Positions 1 through 5,057 of a stretch of 5,057 nucleotides of DNA are shown piece by piece. Origin of the DNA: Ruminococcus sp. (GTDB lineage: Bacteria > Bacillota > Clostridia > Oscillospirales > Ruminococcaceae); NCBI GenBank assembly GCA_014799675.1, contig JAAVHM010000136.1, positions 1 through 5,057 of the forward strand, read 5' to 3'. Every line of letters starts with the position of its first letter. Position 1 is the stretch's first letter. Both the position numbers and the translations under genes were made by a program. The notes beneath the pieces were generated by a model. That model was not told the origin of the DNA. It saw only the letters and a list, made by a program, of their open reading frames with translations, and ran no database searches.

Positions 1-139
1 CATATGAAGCTCCGTTGGAAATCCCCGCCGAGACCCCAACTATGTACGGAAACTCGATACCCTCCTCAATAAAAGCGTCCATTACCCCCGCAGAAAATAT
101 CCCCCTGAAAGTTCCGCCCTCTAAAACAAGTCCTGTCAT
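1..139 (-). CDS. Patatin-like phospholipase family protein, N-terminal part (runs off the left edge)
   Basis: Only the first 46 residues are in the window. They carry the two hallmarks of the patatin/RssA-like acyl hydrolase fold. One is a glycine-rich oxyanion-hole loop near the N-terminus (LEGGTFRGIFSAGV, residues 6-19). The other is the nucleophile elbow GVSAG (residues 35-39), with Ser37 as the expected nucleophile of the Ser-Asp dyad. The catalytic Asp lies outside the window. Family members are cytoplasmic or membrane-associated lipid acyl hydrolases; the substrate cannot be told from this fragment. I chose the ATG at 139 because AAGGA lies 9 nt upstream; an in-frame ATG at 148 directly abuts that AAGGA and would be too close. 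The gene is divergent from the sodium symporter and has its own promoter. The family call is firm, the biological role unknown. Confidence 0.88.
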   Translation of the reverse strand, partial: MTGLVLEGGTFRGIFSAGVMDAFIEEGIEFPYIVGVSAGISNGASY

Positions 140-178
140 ATTATTCATTCCTTTTTATTTAAAATAAGCTATAACTTT

Positions 179-207
179 ATTGTACCACATTGATTTGATT
201 TTTGCAA
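179..207 (-). promoter_or_regulatory. Sigma-A promoter of the patatin-like gene
   Basis: Read on the minus strand, a -35 box TTGCAA (202-207) is followed by exactly 17 bp and a -10 box TACAAT (179-184). Transcription would start near position 172 and give a leader of about 33 nt before the ATG at 139. The ribosome binding site AAGGA sits 9 nt before that ATG. Each box differs from consensus by one base. Confidence 0.7.
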
Positions 208-267
208 TGGTTTTTGCAGAGAATAATGTATGGAATACAGAGTATCAATTTGCGGGGAAATGTATTA

Positions 268-298
<31 letters not shown>

Positions 299-300
299 TA

Positions 301-394
301 CCCGCCCCCTTGAGGGGGCTTCAGAAAAGTAAACGCATATCCGTATCTGACAGCGGGGGTGACTCTCGCCGCGGGGCGTTCCCCGCCCCGCCTC
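301..394. repeat. GC-rich block with two hairpins, possible remnant of a dispersed intergenic element
   Basis: This stretch of about 94 bp is sharply GC-richer than the AT-rich DNA on both sides. It begins with a hairpin GCCCCC-TTGA-GGGGGC (304-319). It ends with an 8-bp GC stem, GCGGGGCG (371-378) pairing with CGCCCCGC (384-391) around a 5-nt loop. No T-run directly follows either hairpin on either strand, so they are not ordinary terminators. The block ends immediately before the symporter's -35 box. The composition break and paired ends suggest an inserted non-coding repeat, but only one copy is visible here, so that reading is inference. Confidence 0.45.
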
Positions 395-423
395 TTGACA
401 ATTTTTTTAAATAATGATATAAT
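395..423 (+). promoter_or_regulatory. Consensus sigma-A promoter of the sodium symporter gene
   Basis: TTGACA (395-400), a 17-bp spacer and TATAAT (418-423) match the housekeeping consensus at all twelve box positions with ideal spacing. The spacer has a T-rich run next to the -35 box. The start point should fall near 430, giving a leader of about 44 nt. No operator palindrome overlaps the boxes, so strong constitutive expression is the simplest reading. Confidence 0.88.
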
Positions 424-473
424 GTACATATTATTTTTGTAAAGAAATTCATAGAAAAATAAGGAGTAATGTC

Positions 474-1817
474 ATGTCTGCAAAAACAAAATCAAGCTTT
501 TCGGGCAGGATAGGCTTTGTGCTTGCCGCGGCGGGTTCAGCCGTGGGAATGGGAAATCTCTGGCGTTTTCCATATCTTGCCGCAAAATACGGCGGAGGTA
601 TCTTCCTGCTTGTGTATATCATTCTTGCCGTTACCTTCGGCTTTGCGCTGATGATAACCGAGGTCGCCATAGGTCGGAAAACGGGAAAAAGTCCGCTTCA
701 CGCCTATGAAGACCTTCACCCGAAATTCAAATTTTTGGGTATCGCGGCTTCGGCTGTGCCTATAATAATTTTCCCCTACTACTGCGTAATAGGCGGCTGG
801 GTAATAAAATATTTCGAGATATATCTTACGGGGCAAGCCCACGCTGCCGCCGGCGACGAATATTTCGGCAGCTTTATCGGCAAAACGGGCGAACCTATAG
901 TATGCCTTGTTATATTCCTCGTGCTGACCTCTCTTGTTGTGCTGTTCGGCGTTGAAAAGGGAATAGAGCGCGTCAGCAAGGTAATGATGCCGCTTCTCAT
1001 ATTGCTTGCGTTAGGAATTTCAATATACAGCCTTACTCTGGACGGAGCTATGGACGGTCTTGTTTATTACATCAAACCCAATTTTTCCGAGTTCTCGATA
1101 AAGACCATTATCGCGGCAATGGGACAGCTTTTCTATTCAATGTCCCTTGCAATGGGAATTATGATAACCTACGGCTCATATATGCGTAAGGAGGACAGTC
1201 TGGAAGCTTCCGTGAGAAACATCGAGCTTTTCGATACGGGCATAGCTTTCCTTGCGGGAATGATGATAATTCCCTCTGTGTTTGTCTTTTCGGGCGGAAG
1301 CAGCGAGACCTTACAGCAGGGTCCCACACTTATGTTTGTAATGCTCCCCAAGGTTTTTGACTCAATGCCGGGCAGCAACATTTTCGGACTGGTTTTCTTT
1401 ATACTGGTGCTGTTTGCGGCTCTGACCTCCGCAATTTCACTTATGGAAACTATCGTCTCTATTTTCATGGAAAAGCTCCACGCCAAGCGAGTACCCGTTG
1501 CGATATGCGTAATGCTTGCCGCGTTTCTGCTTGCCTTGCCGTCAACGTTAGGCTACGGCGTTTGGGAGAACGTGACGATCTTCGGCTATCAGATACTGGA
1601 CTTTTTCGATTTCATAAGCAACAACATCGCAATGCCAATAGTTGCGCTTATAACCGCGATACTTGTAGGTTACGCAGTAAAGCCCCAAACGGTCATCGAA
1701 GAGGTGGAGCTGAACGGAAAATTCAAGTCCGAAAAGCTTTATATTTTCATGATAAAATTTGTTGTTCCGATATGTATGGCGGTTATTCTCGTTTCATCGC
1801 TTTTGGGAATAGTGTAA
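474..1817 (+). CDS. Sodium-dependent transporter, neurotransmitter:sodium symporter (NSS/SNF) family, 11-TM bacterial type
   Basis: A 447-residue membrane protein that should import an amino acid or related amine using the Na+ gradient. Hydrophobic segments at about 11-33, 40-65, 87-118, 141-159, 168-187, 208-235, 253-273, 300-333, 339-358, 366-400 and 421-445 give 11 helices. This is the short form known from MhsT and Tyt1; LeuT has 12. The TM1 signature GSAVGMGNLWRFP (21-33) aligns with LeuT, so Gly21, Ala23, Val24 and Asn28 match sodium ligands and Arg31 the extracellular gate. TM6 has the unwound region FYSMSLAMG (220-228). TM8 keeps the Na2 ligands Ala315, Thr318 and Ser319. Asp254 at the start of TM7 probably stands in for chloride, as in Cl-independent bacterial members. 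The start has AAGGAG 7 nt upstream (461-466). The substrate cannot be assigned; tryptophan, tyrosine and other hydrophobic amino acids are all known in the family. Confidence 0.95.
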   Translation: MSAKTKSSFSGRIGFVLAAAGSAVGMGNLWRFPYLAAKYGGGIFLLVYIILAVTFGFALMITEVAIGRKTGKSPLHAYEDLHPKFKFLGIAASAVPIIIFPYYCVIGGWVIKYFEIYLTGQAHAAAGDEYFGSFIGKTGEPIVCLVIFLVLTSLVVLFGVEKGIERVSKVMMPLLILLALGISIYSLTLDGAMDGLVYYIKPNFSEFSIKTIIAAMGQLFYSMSLAMGIMITYGSYMRKEDSLEASVRNIELFDTGIAFLAGMMIIPSVFVFSGGSSETLQQGPTLMFVMLPKVFDSMPGSNIFGLVFFILVLFAALTSAISLMETIVSIFMEKLHAKRVPVAICVMLAAFLLALPSTLGYGVWENVTIFGYQILDFFDFISNNIAMPIVALITAILVGYAVKPQTVIEEVELNGKFKSEKLYIFMIKFVVPICMAVILVSSLLGIV

Positions 1818-1829
1818 AATTGCATACTA

Positions 1830-1861
1830 AAAAACCCTTACCAAAATCGGTAAGGGTTTTT
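1830..1861. terminator. Bidirectional intrinsic terminator between convergent genes
   Basis: A perfect 13-bp inverted repeat (1830-1842 with 1849-1861) has core arms CCCTTACC and GGTAAGGG around the 6-nt loop AAAATC. On the plus strand the stem ends in a run of five T, 12 nt after the symporter stop codon. On the minus strand it ends in a run of six T, so the same hairpin can stop transcripts arriving from the flavodoxin-fusion gene, about 113 nt past its stop codon. Confidence 0.92.
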
Positions 1862-1888
1862 ATGTATTCAAAAAAATTTCTGAACATC

Positions 1889-1913
1889 TCAATCCCCCTT
1901 GATAGGGGCTTGA
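1889..1913. repeat. Imperfect hairpin in the convergent spacer
   Basis: TCAA (1889-1892) pairs with TTGA (1910-1913) and CCCC (1894-1897) with GGGG (1905-1908), with one mismatch between the two blocks and a 7-nt loop. The core CCCCCTTGA(TA)GGGGCTT strongly resembles the hairpin at 304-319. It lies 3' of the flavodoxin-fusion gene but has no adjacent T-run, so it is unlikely to be that gene's terminator. Confidence 0.4.
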
Positions 1914-1973
1914 CATTTAAAAGTATATGACATCTTTACTTGGGGTAGAACAACGCCGCACGCGCAGTGCCGC

Positions 1974-4202
1974 TTAGTGTTTGAATCTTATTTCGGGCAT
2001 TGAACCTGTGTTGAAATCCATGTCCTTGTTGGGCTTGCTGAAGAAGATGTCGGGGTCGATAGGGTCTTCAAGGAACTTAGGCTCGGGAGCAGCTTTCTTG
2101 TTCTTGCGCTTTTTCTTGTCCTCGTCCTCGTCAAACTGTACAGCAAACGGGTTGTGGACTTCCTCCTTTTTCTTGCTGTAACGCGCCATCATCTTTTCCT
2201 TTGCGGCACGGTTGCTTTCGATAGAGGCGTTTATCTCCTCCTGGAGCTTCTTTATGTCAAGGTTATTCTTGCTTTCGTGCTTAACAGGCTCAATGGCTTC
2301 GGGCTCTACGAACTTGATATCAAGCTCCGCCTCAACGTCATAGTCAATGTCGTTGGTGAACTCAAACGCTTCAAGACCGTCGCTTTCTTCCTCATAATCG
2401 GCAGGAGACGACGCTTCAACAATAATACCGTCGTCATCGTCCGCGGACATCTCAAAGCCCCGATCCTCGGCACTGTTATAATAGTTACTTTGAGTAATTT
2501 CCTCATCAGAGGGAAGCTCTTTAGCCTTTTGAGCAGCTTCTCTTTCAGCGTCCTCCTTAGCCTTTGCAAGAGCCTGAACAGCGTTCATAGCGCGGCTGCT
2601 TACCGAAGGCTTGCTGTCGCCGATAAAGTCGTAGCTGTCCAGATCAAGCTCGTCGGAGGCTGATGCCGCCGCGGGAGCAGGCTGCGGTGCAGGTGTTGGA
2701 GCAGGAGCAGGTGCGCTTTCCGCTGCCGCTGCGCCGAAATCCAATCCGCCGAAATCGAGATCCGCTTCGGGAGTAGGTCCTGGTCTCGGTATAGCAGGCG
2801 CGGGAGCAGGAACAGGCTCGGGCTGGGGAACGGGTATCTCCGCCACAGGTTCAGCGGCTTGCTGAACAGGCGCGGAAACCACAGGCTCTTCCGCCTTTGG
2901 AGCTTCCTCCACGGAAGCGCGTCTTCTTTTTGCAAACAGCTCCATGTAGCTGTTGGTTTTCTTTACAGGCGCAGGCTCGGGTTCAGCCGCAGGTTCGGGC
3001 TTGACTTCCGCAACAGGCGCGGGCTTGGGTTCAGCCGCGGGTTCGGGCTTAACTTCCGCAACAGGCGCAGGCTTGGGTTCAGCCGCGGTTTCGGGCTTGA
3101 CTTCCGCAGCGGGAGCAGGCTTGGGTTCAGCCGCAGGTGCAGGCTTAACTTCCGCAACAGGAGCAGGCTTGGGTTCAGCCACGGGTGCAGGTTTAACTTC
3201 CGCAACGGGAGCAGGTTTGGGTTCAGCCGCAGGTGCAGGCTTAACTTCCGCAGCGGGAGCAGGTTTAGGTTCAGCCGCAGGGGCGGGCTTAACAGCTTCA
3301 ACAACCATAGACGCAGGCTTCGGAGCAGACTGCGGCGGTGTGCCGTTGAGCGAATTTATTGCATCCAGAACGGAAGATACTACCACCTTGCCGTTGGCGT
3401 TAAACTTGATAACGGGTTCTGAGGGCTCTTCTTCCGCGGCGGCAGGAGCTTCCGCCTTAGGTTCGGGCTTGGGAGGCTCGGGATTATGTATAACAGGCTT
3501 TGCGCCCAAATGCTTGAATGCTTCCTCAACGGAGTCCGCCAAAGCGTCAGTCTCTTTTGCGGGCTTTGCAGCGGGCGTCGGAGCAGGCGTGGATTTTGCG
3601 GCGGGAGCAGCCTTTGGAGCAGGCGCAGCCTTGGCAGCGGGAGCAGGCTTTGGTTCGGGCTTGGGCGGGTTAAGGAACTCGTCAATGCCCTTTTTGATGC
3701 TTGCGAGATTATCCTTTGAAGTAGGGTCGGAGTAGCCGTTCAGAATACCCAAAGCGTTGATATCGTCGCTGGAACGCCCGTCCTTTTTCTCTATAGCAAG
3801 CTTTGCGGCAACAAGCTTAACGCTGTCCATTTTGGAGACCTGCTTCTTGTCGAGACCGCTGTTTACGACATATATGGGAACTTTCCCCTTAAACTCGGGG
3901 GGATAGTTGTCGTTCATAAGCTTTTCGGCGGCTTCCTTGGAATCGTTGGTGTACCAGCCCACAGCCATTATCATGGTTTTCTGGGTAGGTATCGCCGTGA
4001 TATTTTTCTTAACGAAATCCATAATGGAAAGCTTGTCGCCGTAAACGCCGCAAGCAAAAATAACCAGCTTATAGGCAAGCATTTGAGTAATATTGAATTT
4101 GCCGATGTCGATCGCATCGGCGTCAACATCTTCCTTGAGCCAATCGGCATACTTTTTTGTATGTCCGTATTTTGATGAATAAACGATCGCAATAGTTTTC
4201 AT
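1974..4202 (-). CDS. Flavodoxin-domain protein with long Pro/Ala-repeat and acidic/coiled tail (742 aa)
   Basis: Residues 1-177 form a complete flavodoxin-like domain of the HemG/Flavodoxin_5 type. It has an FMN phosphate-loop-like SSKYGHT (9-15), a CGVYGDKLSIMDFVKKN segment (51-67), a VGWYTNDSKEAAEKL segment (81-95) and a terminal helix ending near FLNPP. This predicts FMN binding and electron transfer or a redox-regulated role. From 178 the chain becomes low-complexity: Pro/Ala/Lys-rich linker (178-215), two short possibly ordered islands (220-240, 264-290), seven 16-residue repeats (304-415), a basic patch KRRR (425-428), a Pro-rich stretch to about 511, DF-rich acidic motifs (481-490, 518-526), a helix 538-562, an acidic stretch 578-635, a charged coiled-coil candidate 646-681, a lysine cluster 696-703 and a conserved-looking end (704-742). 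There is no signal peptide or membrane segment, so it should be cytoplasmic. The start MKTIAIVYSS fits flavodoxins exactly; the ribosome binding is unusual (see leader entry). The tail's partner and function are unknown. Confidence 0.9.
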   Translation of the reverse strand: MKTIAIVYSSKYGHTKKYADWLKEDVDADAIDIGKFNITQMLAYKLVIFACGVYGDKLSIMDFVKKNITAIPTQKTMIMAVGWYTNDSKEAAEKLMNDNYPPEFKGKVPIYVVNSGLDKKQVSKMDSVKLVAAKLAIEKKDGRSSDDINALGILNGYSDPTSKDNLASIKKGIDEFLNPPKPEPKPAPAAKAAPAPKAAPAAKSTPAPTPAAKPAKETDALADSVEEAFKHLGAKPVIHNPEPPKPEPKAEAPAAAEEEPSEPVIKFNANGKVVVSSVLDAINSLNGTPPQSAPKPASMVVEAVKPAPAAEPKPAPAAEVKPAPAAEPKPAPVAEVKPAPVAEPKPAPVAEVKPAPAAEPKPAPAAEVKPETAAEPKPAPVAEVKPEPAAEPKPAPVAEVKPEPAAEPEPAPVKKTNSYMELFAKRRRASVEEAPKAEEPVVSAPVQQAAEPVAEIPVPQPEPVPAPAPAIPRPGPTPEADLDFGGLDFGAAAAESAPAPAPTPAPQPAPAAASASDELDLDSYDFIGDSKPSVSSRAMNAVQALAKAKEDAEREAAQKAKELPSDEEITQSNYYNSAEDRGFEMSADDDDGIIVEASSPADYEEESDGLEAFEFTNDIDYDVEAELDIKFVEPEAIEPVKHESKNNLDIKKLQEEINASIESNRAAKEKMMARYSKKKEEVHNPFAVQFDEDEDKKKRKNKKAAPEPKFLEDPIDPDIFFSKPNKDMDFNTGSMPEIRFKH
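2958..3293 (-). repeat. 48-bp tandem repeat, seven in-frame copies inside the flavodoxin-fusion gene
   Basis: The anchor GTTCAGCC recurs on the plus strand at 2981, 3029, 3077, 3125, 3173, 3221 and 3269, always 48 bp apart. In protein this is seven 16-residue units (residues 304-415) of the form VKPAPAAEPKPAPxAE. Each unit is itself two 8-residue halves of the pattern [V/P]KPxPxAE, apart from the degenerate last half. Units 1 and 4 are identical in protein. The last three units have Glu in place of Ala after KP, so the array has two subtypes in blocks. Confidence 0.95.
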
Positions 4203-4204
4203 TA

Positions 4205-4246
4205 CCTTAATTAGCGGCGGTGTCGTGCCGCCGTTTTCCTCCTTTT
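4205..4246 (-). promoter_or_regulatory. Unusual translation leader: distant strong Shine-Dalgarno, hairpin, then start codon
   Basis: On the minus strand AAAAGGAGG (4238-4246) is a near-perfect Shine-Dalgarno sequence, but 35 nt separate it from the ATG at 4202. Between them a hairpin CGGCGG-CACGACA-CCGCCG (4215-4233) can form. Close to the start there is only AAGG (4205-4208) with a 2-nt gap, too short for normal use. The frame upstream of the ATG is open back to a TAA just before the GGAGG, with no ATG, GTG or TTG, so a longer protein with a usual start is ruled out. Folding of the hairpin would shorten the effective gap to about 16 nt; control by this structure is inference. Confidence 0.5.
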
Positions 4247-4291
4247 AAGCTGTAAAAAATTAGACAATTACAAATATACTATACATTACAA

Positions 4292-4319
4292 TTATATATA
4301 TTAATGGAGTACTATTTGT
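4292..4319 (-). promoter_or_regulatory. Candidate promoter of the flavodoxin-fusion gene (weak)
   Basis: On the minus strand TTAACA (4314-4319) is followed, after 16 or 20 bp, by overlapping -10 candidates TATATA and TATAAT within about 4292-4297. A further TATAGT lies just downstream. The region is so AT-rich that -10 look-alikes are expected by chance, and no pair of boxes has both good match and ideal spacing. A start point here would give a leader of roughly 80 nt. Confidence 0.3.
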
Positions 4320-4378
4320 TAAGATATTGTTAATTTTAGATAAATTTTATACAAATTTGAGTTTTGGCAAAAGTTTTG

Positions 4379-4394
4379 TTGTGTAATTACACAA
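4379..4394. promoter_or_regulatory. Perfect 16-bp palindrome, candidate operator
   Basis: TTGTGTAATTACACAA is fully self-complementary. The symmetry extends to 26 bp (4374-4399) with a single mismatched pair, through TTTT on the left and AAAA on the right. It sits almost midway between the divergent start codons at 4202 and 4566. This is the shape of a site for a dimeric repressor or activator. It has some likeness to GntR-type (GTGTA...TACAC) and Rex/CRP-type (TTGTG...CACAA) sites, but fits none well enough to name the regulator. Confidence 0.5.
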
Positions 4395-4504
4395 TAAAAT
4401 ATGTATATTTTAGTCACTATGCACGTGCGGTATAAAAAAAGTCCCCATAATTAGTCATTTTAAGGAAGATGTACAGTTTTTTGACACAGCATAACATATG
4501 ACCG

Positions 4505-4533
4505 TTGCCAAAAAAGTTCAGAGCCGTTATAAT
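4505..4533 (+). promoter_or_regulatory. Sigma-A promoter of the DUF308 gene
   Basis: TTGCCA (4505-4510), a 17-bp spacer and TATAAT (4528-4533) form a strong housekeeping promoter. Transcription should start near 4540, giving a leader of about 26 nt that contains AAAGGA (4552-4557), 8 nt before the ATG at 4566. A second TTGACA at 4481 has no -10 box at the right distance. Confidence 0.75.
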
Positions 4534-4565
4534 TATGACAAATGAAAAATGAAAGGACTGGTTTT

Positions 4566-5057
4566 ATGAACAATACACTCTCCACCGTGCCTGTAAGGAC
4601 GGCAAAAATAGGATATATCGCAGTTTCCGCCGCGCTTTGTCTGCTCGGTATCATGCTTATTGTATTTCCGGAATTTTCAACGGCTTTGCTCGGAATAATC
4701 TGCGGAATAACGCTGACCCTGTTCGGCATAGTAAAGCTTATCGGCTATTTTTCAAAAGACTTGTACCGCCTTGTTTTTCAGTACGACCTGATATTCGGTG
4801 CAATTCTTATCGCCGTCGGAATTGTCACCTTGGTCAATCCCGGAAGCGTCTTGAATTTTATCTGCATTGCGAACGGACTTACAATTCTTGCGGACGGGAT
4901 TTCCAAAATAAGAATTGCGGCGGAATCAAAGCGTTTCGGTATAAATCAATGGTGGCTCATACTTGCTTCGGCAATTATCGCGGGGATCTTCGGTCTGATA
5001 CTTATGTTCCGCCCCGCGGAAAGCCGACGGATAATGATGATACTGCTGGGTGTGACG
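4566..5057 (+). CDS. HdeD/DUF308 family integral membrane protein (runs off the right edge)
   Basis: The frame is open for 164 codons to the end of the window, so the C-terminus is missing; complete relatives are usually about 170-220 residues. The fragment shows the DUF308 pattern of paired hydrophobic helices with a short P-containing turn, three times: around FPEFS (34-38), NPGSV (91-95) and RPAES (149-153). Helices fall at about 15-34, 39-60, 72-90, 95-113 and 129-148, and a sixth starts near 155. The motif G..L....P......L....G......G..K repeats between modules, which indicates internal duplication. HdeD of E. coli is linked to acid resistance, but the function of the wider family is unknown and should not be transferred here. 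The start is supported by AAAGGA at 8 nt and an upstream promoter. The gene is divergent from the flavodoxin-fusion gene. Confidence 0.85.
   Translation, partial: MNNTLSTVPVRTAKIGYIAVSAALCLLGIMLIVFPEFSTALLGIICGITLTLFGIVKLIGYFSKDLYRLVFQYDLIFGAILIAVGIVTLVNPGSVLNFICIANGLTILADGISKIRIAAESKRFGINQWWLILASAIIAGIFGLILMFRPAESRRIMMILLGVT

Larger units (their letters stand above)
4203..4565. other. AT-rich divergent intergenic region
   Basis: This 363-bp spacer separates the flavodoxin-fusion gene from the DUF308 gene. From about 4255 to 4420 it is extremely AT-rich. It holds the translation leader, a weak promoter candidate and the palindrome on the side of the flavodoxin gene, and a good promoter next to the DUF308 gene. 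ATTACAA occurs twice, at 4268-4274 and 4286-4292, 18 bp apart. The stretch 4395-4500 shows no credible gene, terminator or RNA structure. Confidence 0.7.

Noticed and set aside
304..391. GC hairpins as intrinsic terminators for the upstream or downstream gene
   Set aside because: Neither is followed directly by a T-run on either strand, and both lie between divergent promoters where no transcript is due to end.
1910..1938. TTGACA at 1910-1915 as a plus-strand promoter
   Set aside because: No -10 box within 16-18 bp (TCTTTA at 17 bp is poor) and nothing to transcribe but the antisense of the flavodoxin-fusion gene.
2859..3422. Plus-strand open frame of 187 codons with repeated Arg/Gly/Phe motifs
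   Set aside because: Also an antisense shadow of the same repeat array, with no ribosome binding site or family resemblance.
2953..3735. Plus-strand open frame of 260 codons rich in Gly, Ala and Ser, antisense to the flavodoxin-fusion gene
   Set aside because: A mirror of the 48-bp repeat: the GC-rich repeat lacks stops in several frames. The minus-strand frame has a recognisable domain and the antisense frame has none.
4481..4509. TTGACA at 4481 as the main promoter of the DUF308 gene
   Set aside because: The bases 17 bp downstream (GTTGCC) do not resemble a -10 box; the TTGCCA/TATAAT pair at 4505-4533 is far better.
4460..4729. Minus-strand open frame of 89 codons across the start of the DUF308 gene
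   Set aside because: It overlaps the DUF308 promoter and coding start, lacks a family signature, and the plus-strand frame has promoter, ribosome site and a clear membrane-protein pattern.

Overview
The window carries four protein-coding genes, two of them cut by its edges. It looks like an anaerobic, moderately low-GC Firmicute, most likely a Clostridia/Ruminococcus-type gut bacterium. The reasons are strong AAGGAG-type ribosome binding sites, sigma-A promoters with near-consensus boxes, very AT-rich gaps between GC-moderate genes, and the protein families present. The genus is an inference from style only; there is no marker gene. I see no RNA gene, CRISPR array, transposase or complete mobile element.

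Layout: (1) positions 1-139, minus strand, hold the N-terminal 46 residues of a patatin-like phospholipase, with its own promoter at 179-207. (2) Positions 140-473 are a divergent spacer containing a 31-bp ATT microsatellite, a GC-rich hairpin block and a fully consensus sigma-A promoter. (3) Positions 474-1817, plus strand, encode an 11-TM sodium-dependent amino-acid transporter of the neurotransmitter:sodium symporter (NSS) family. (4) A bidirectional intrinsic terminator at 1830-1861 separates it from the convergent gene. (5) Positions 1974-4202, minus strand, encode a 742-residue protein made of an N-terminal flavodoxin-like domain and a roughly 560-residue low-complexity tail, including seven exact-length copies of a 16-residue Pro/Ala/Lys/Glu repeat. 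(6) Positions 4203-4565 are an AT-rich divergent spacer with a perfect 16-bp palindrome. (7) Positions 4566-5057, plus strand, encode a truncated HdeD/DUF308-type membrane protein with its own promoter.

Each gene appears to be its own transcription unit: every neighbouring pair is divergent or convergent, and each start has its own promoter candidate. Nothing in the layout ties the four into one pathway. The most unusual item is the flavodoxin-tail fusion, whose domain architecture I do not recognise as a named system. Its mRNA leader is also odd: a strong Shine-Dalgarno sequence sits 35 nt from the start codon with a GC hairpin between them.
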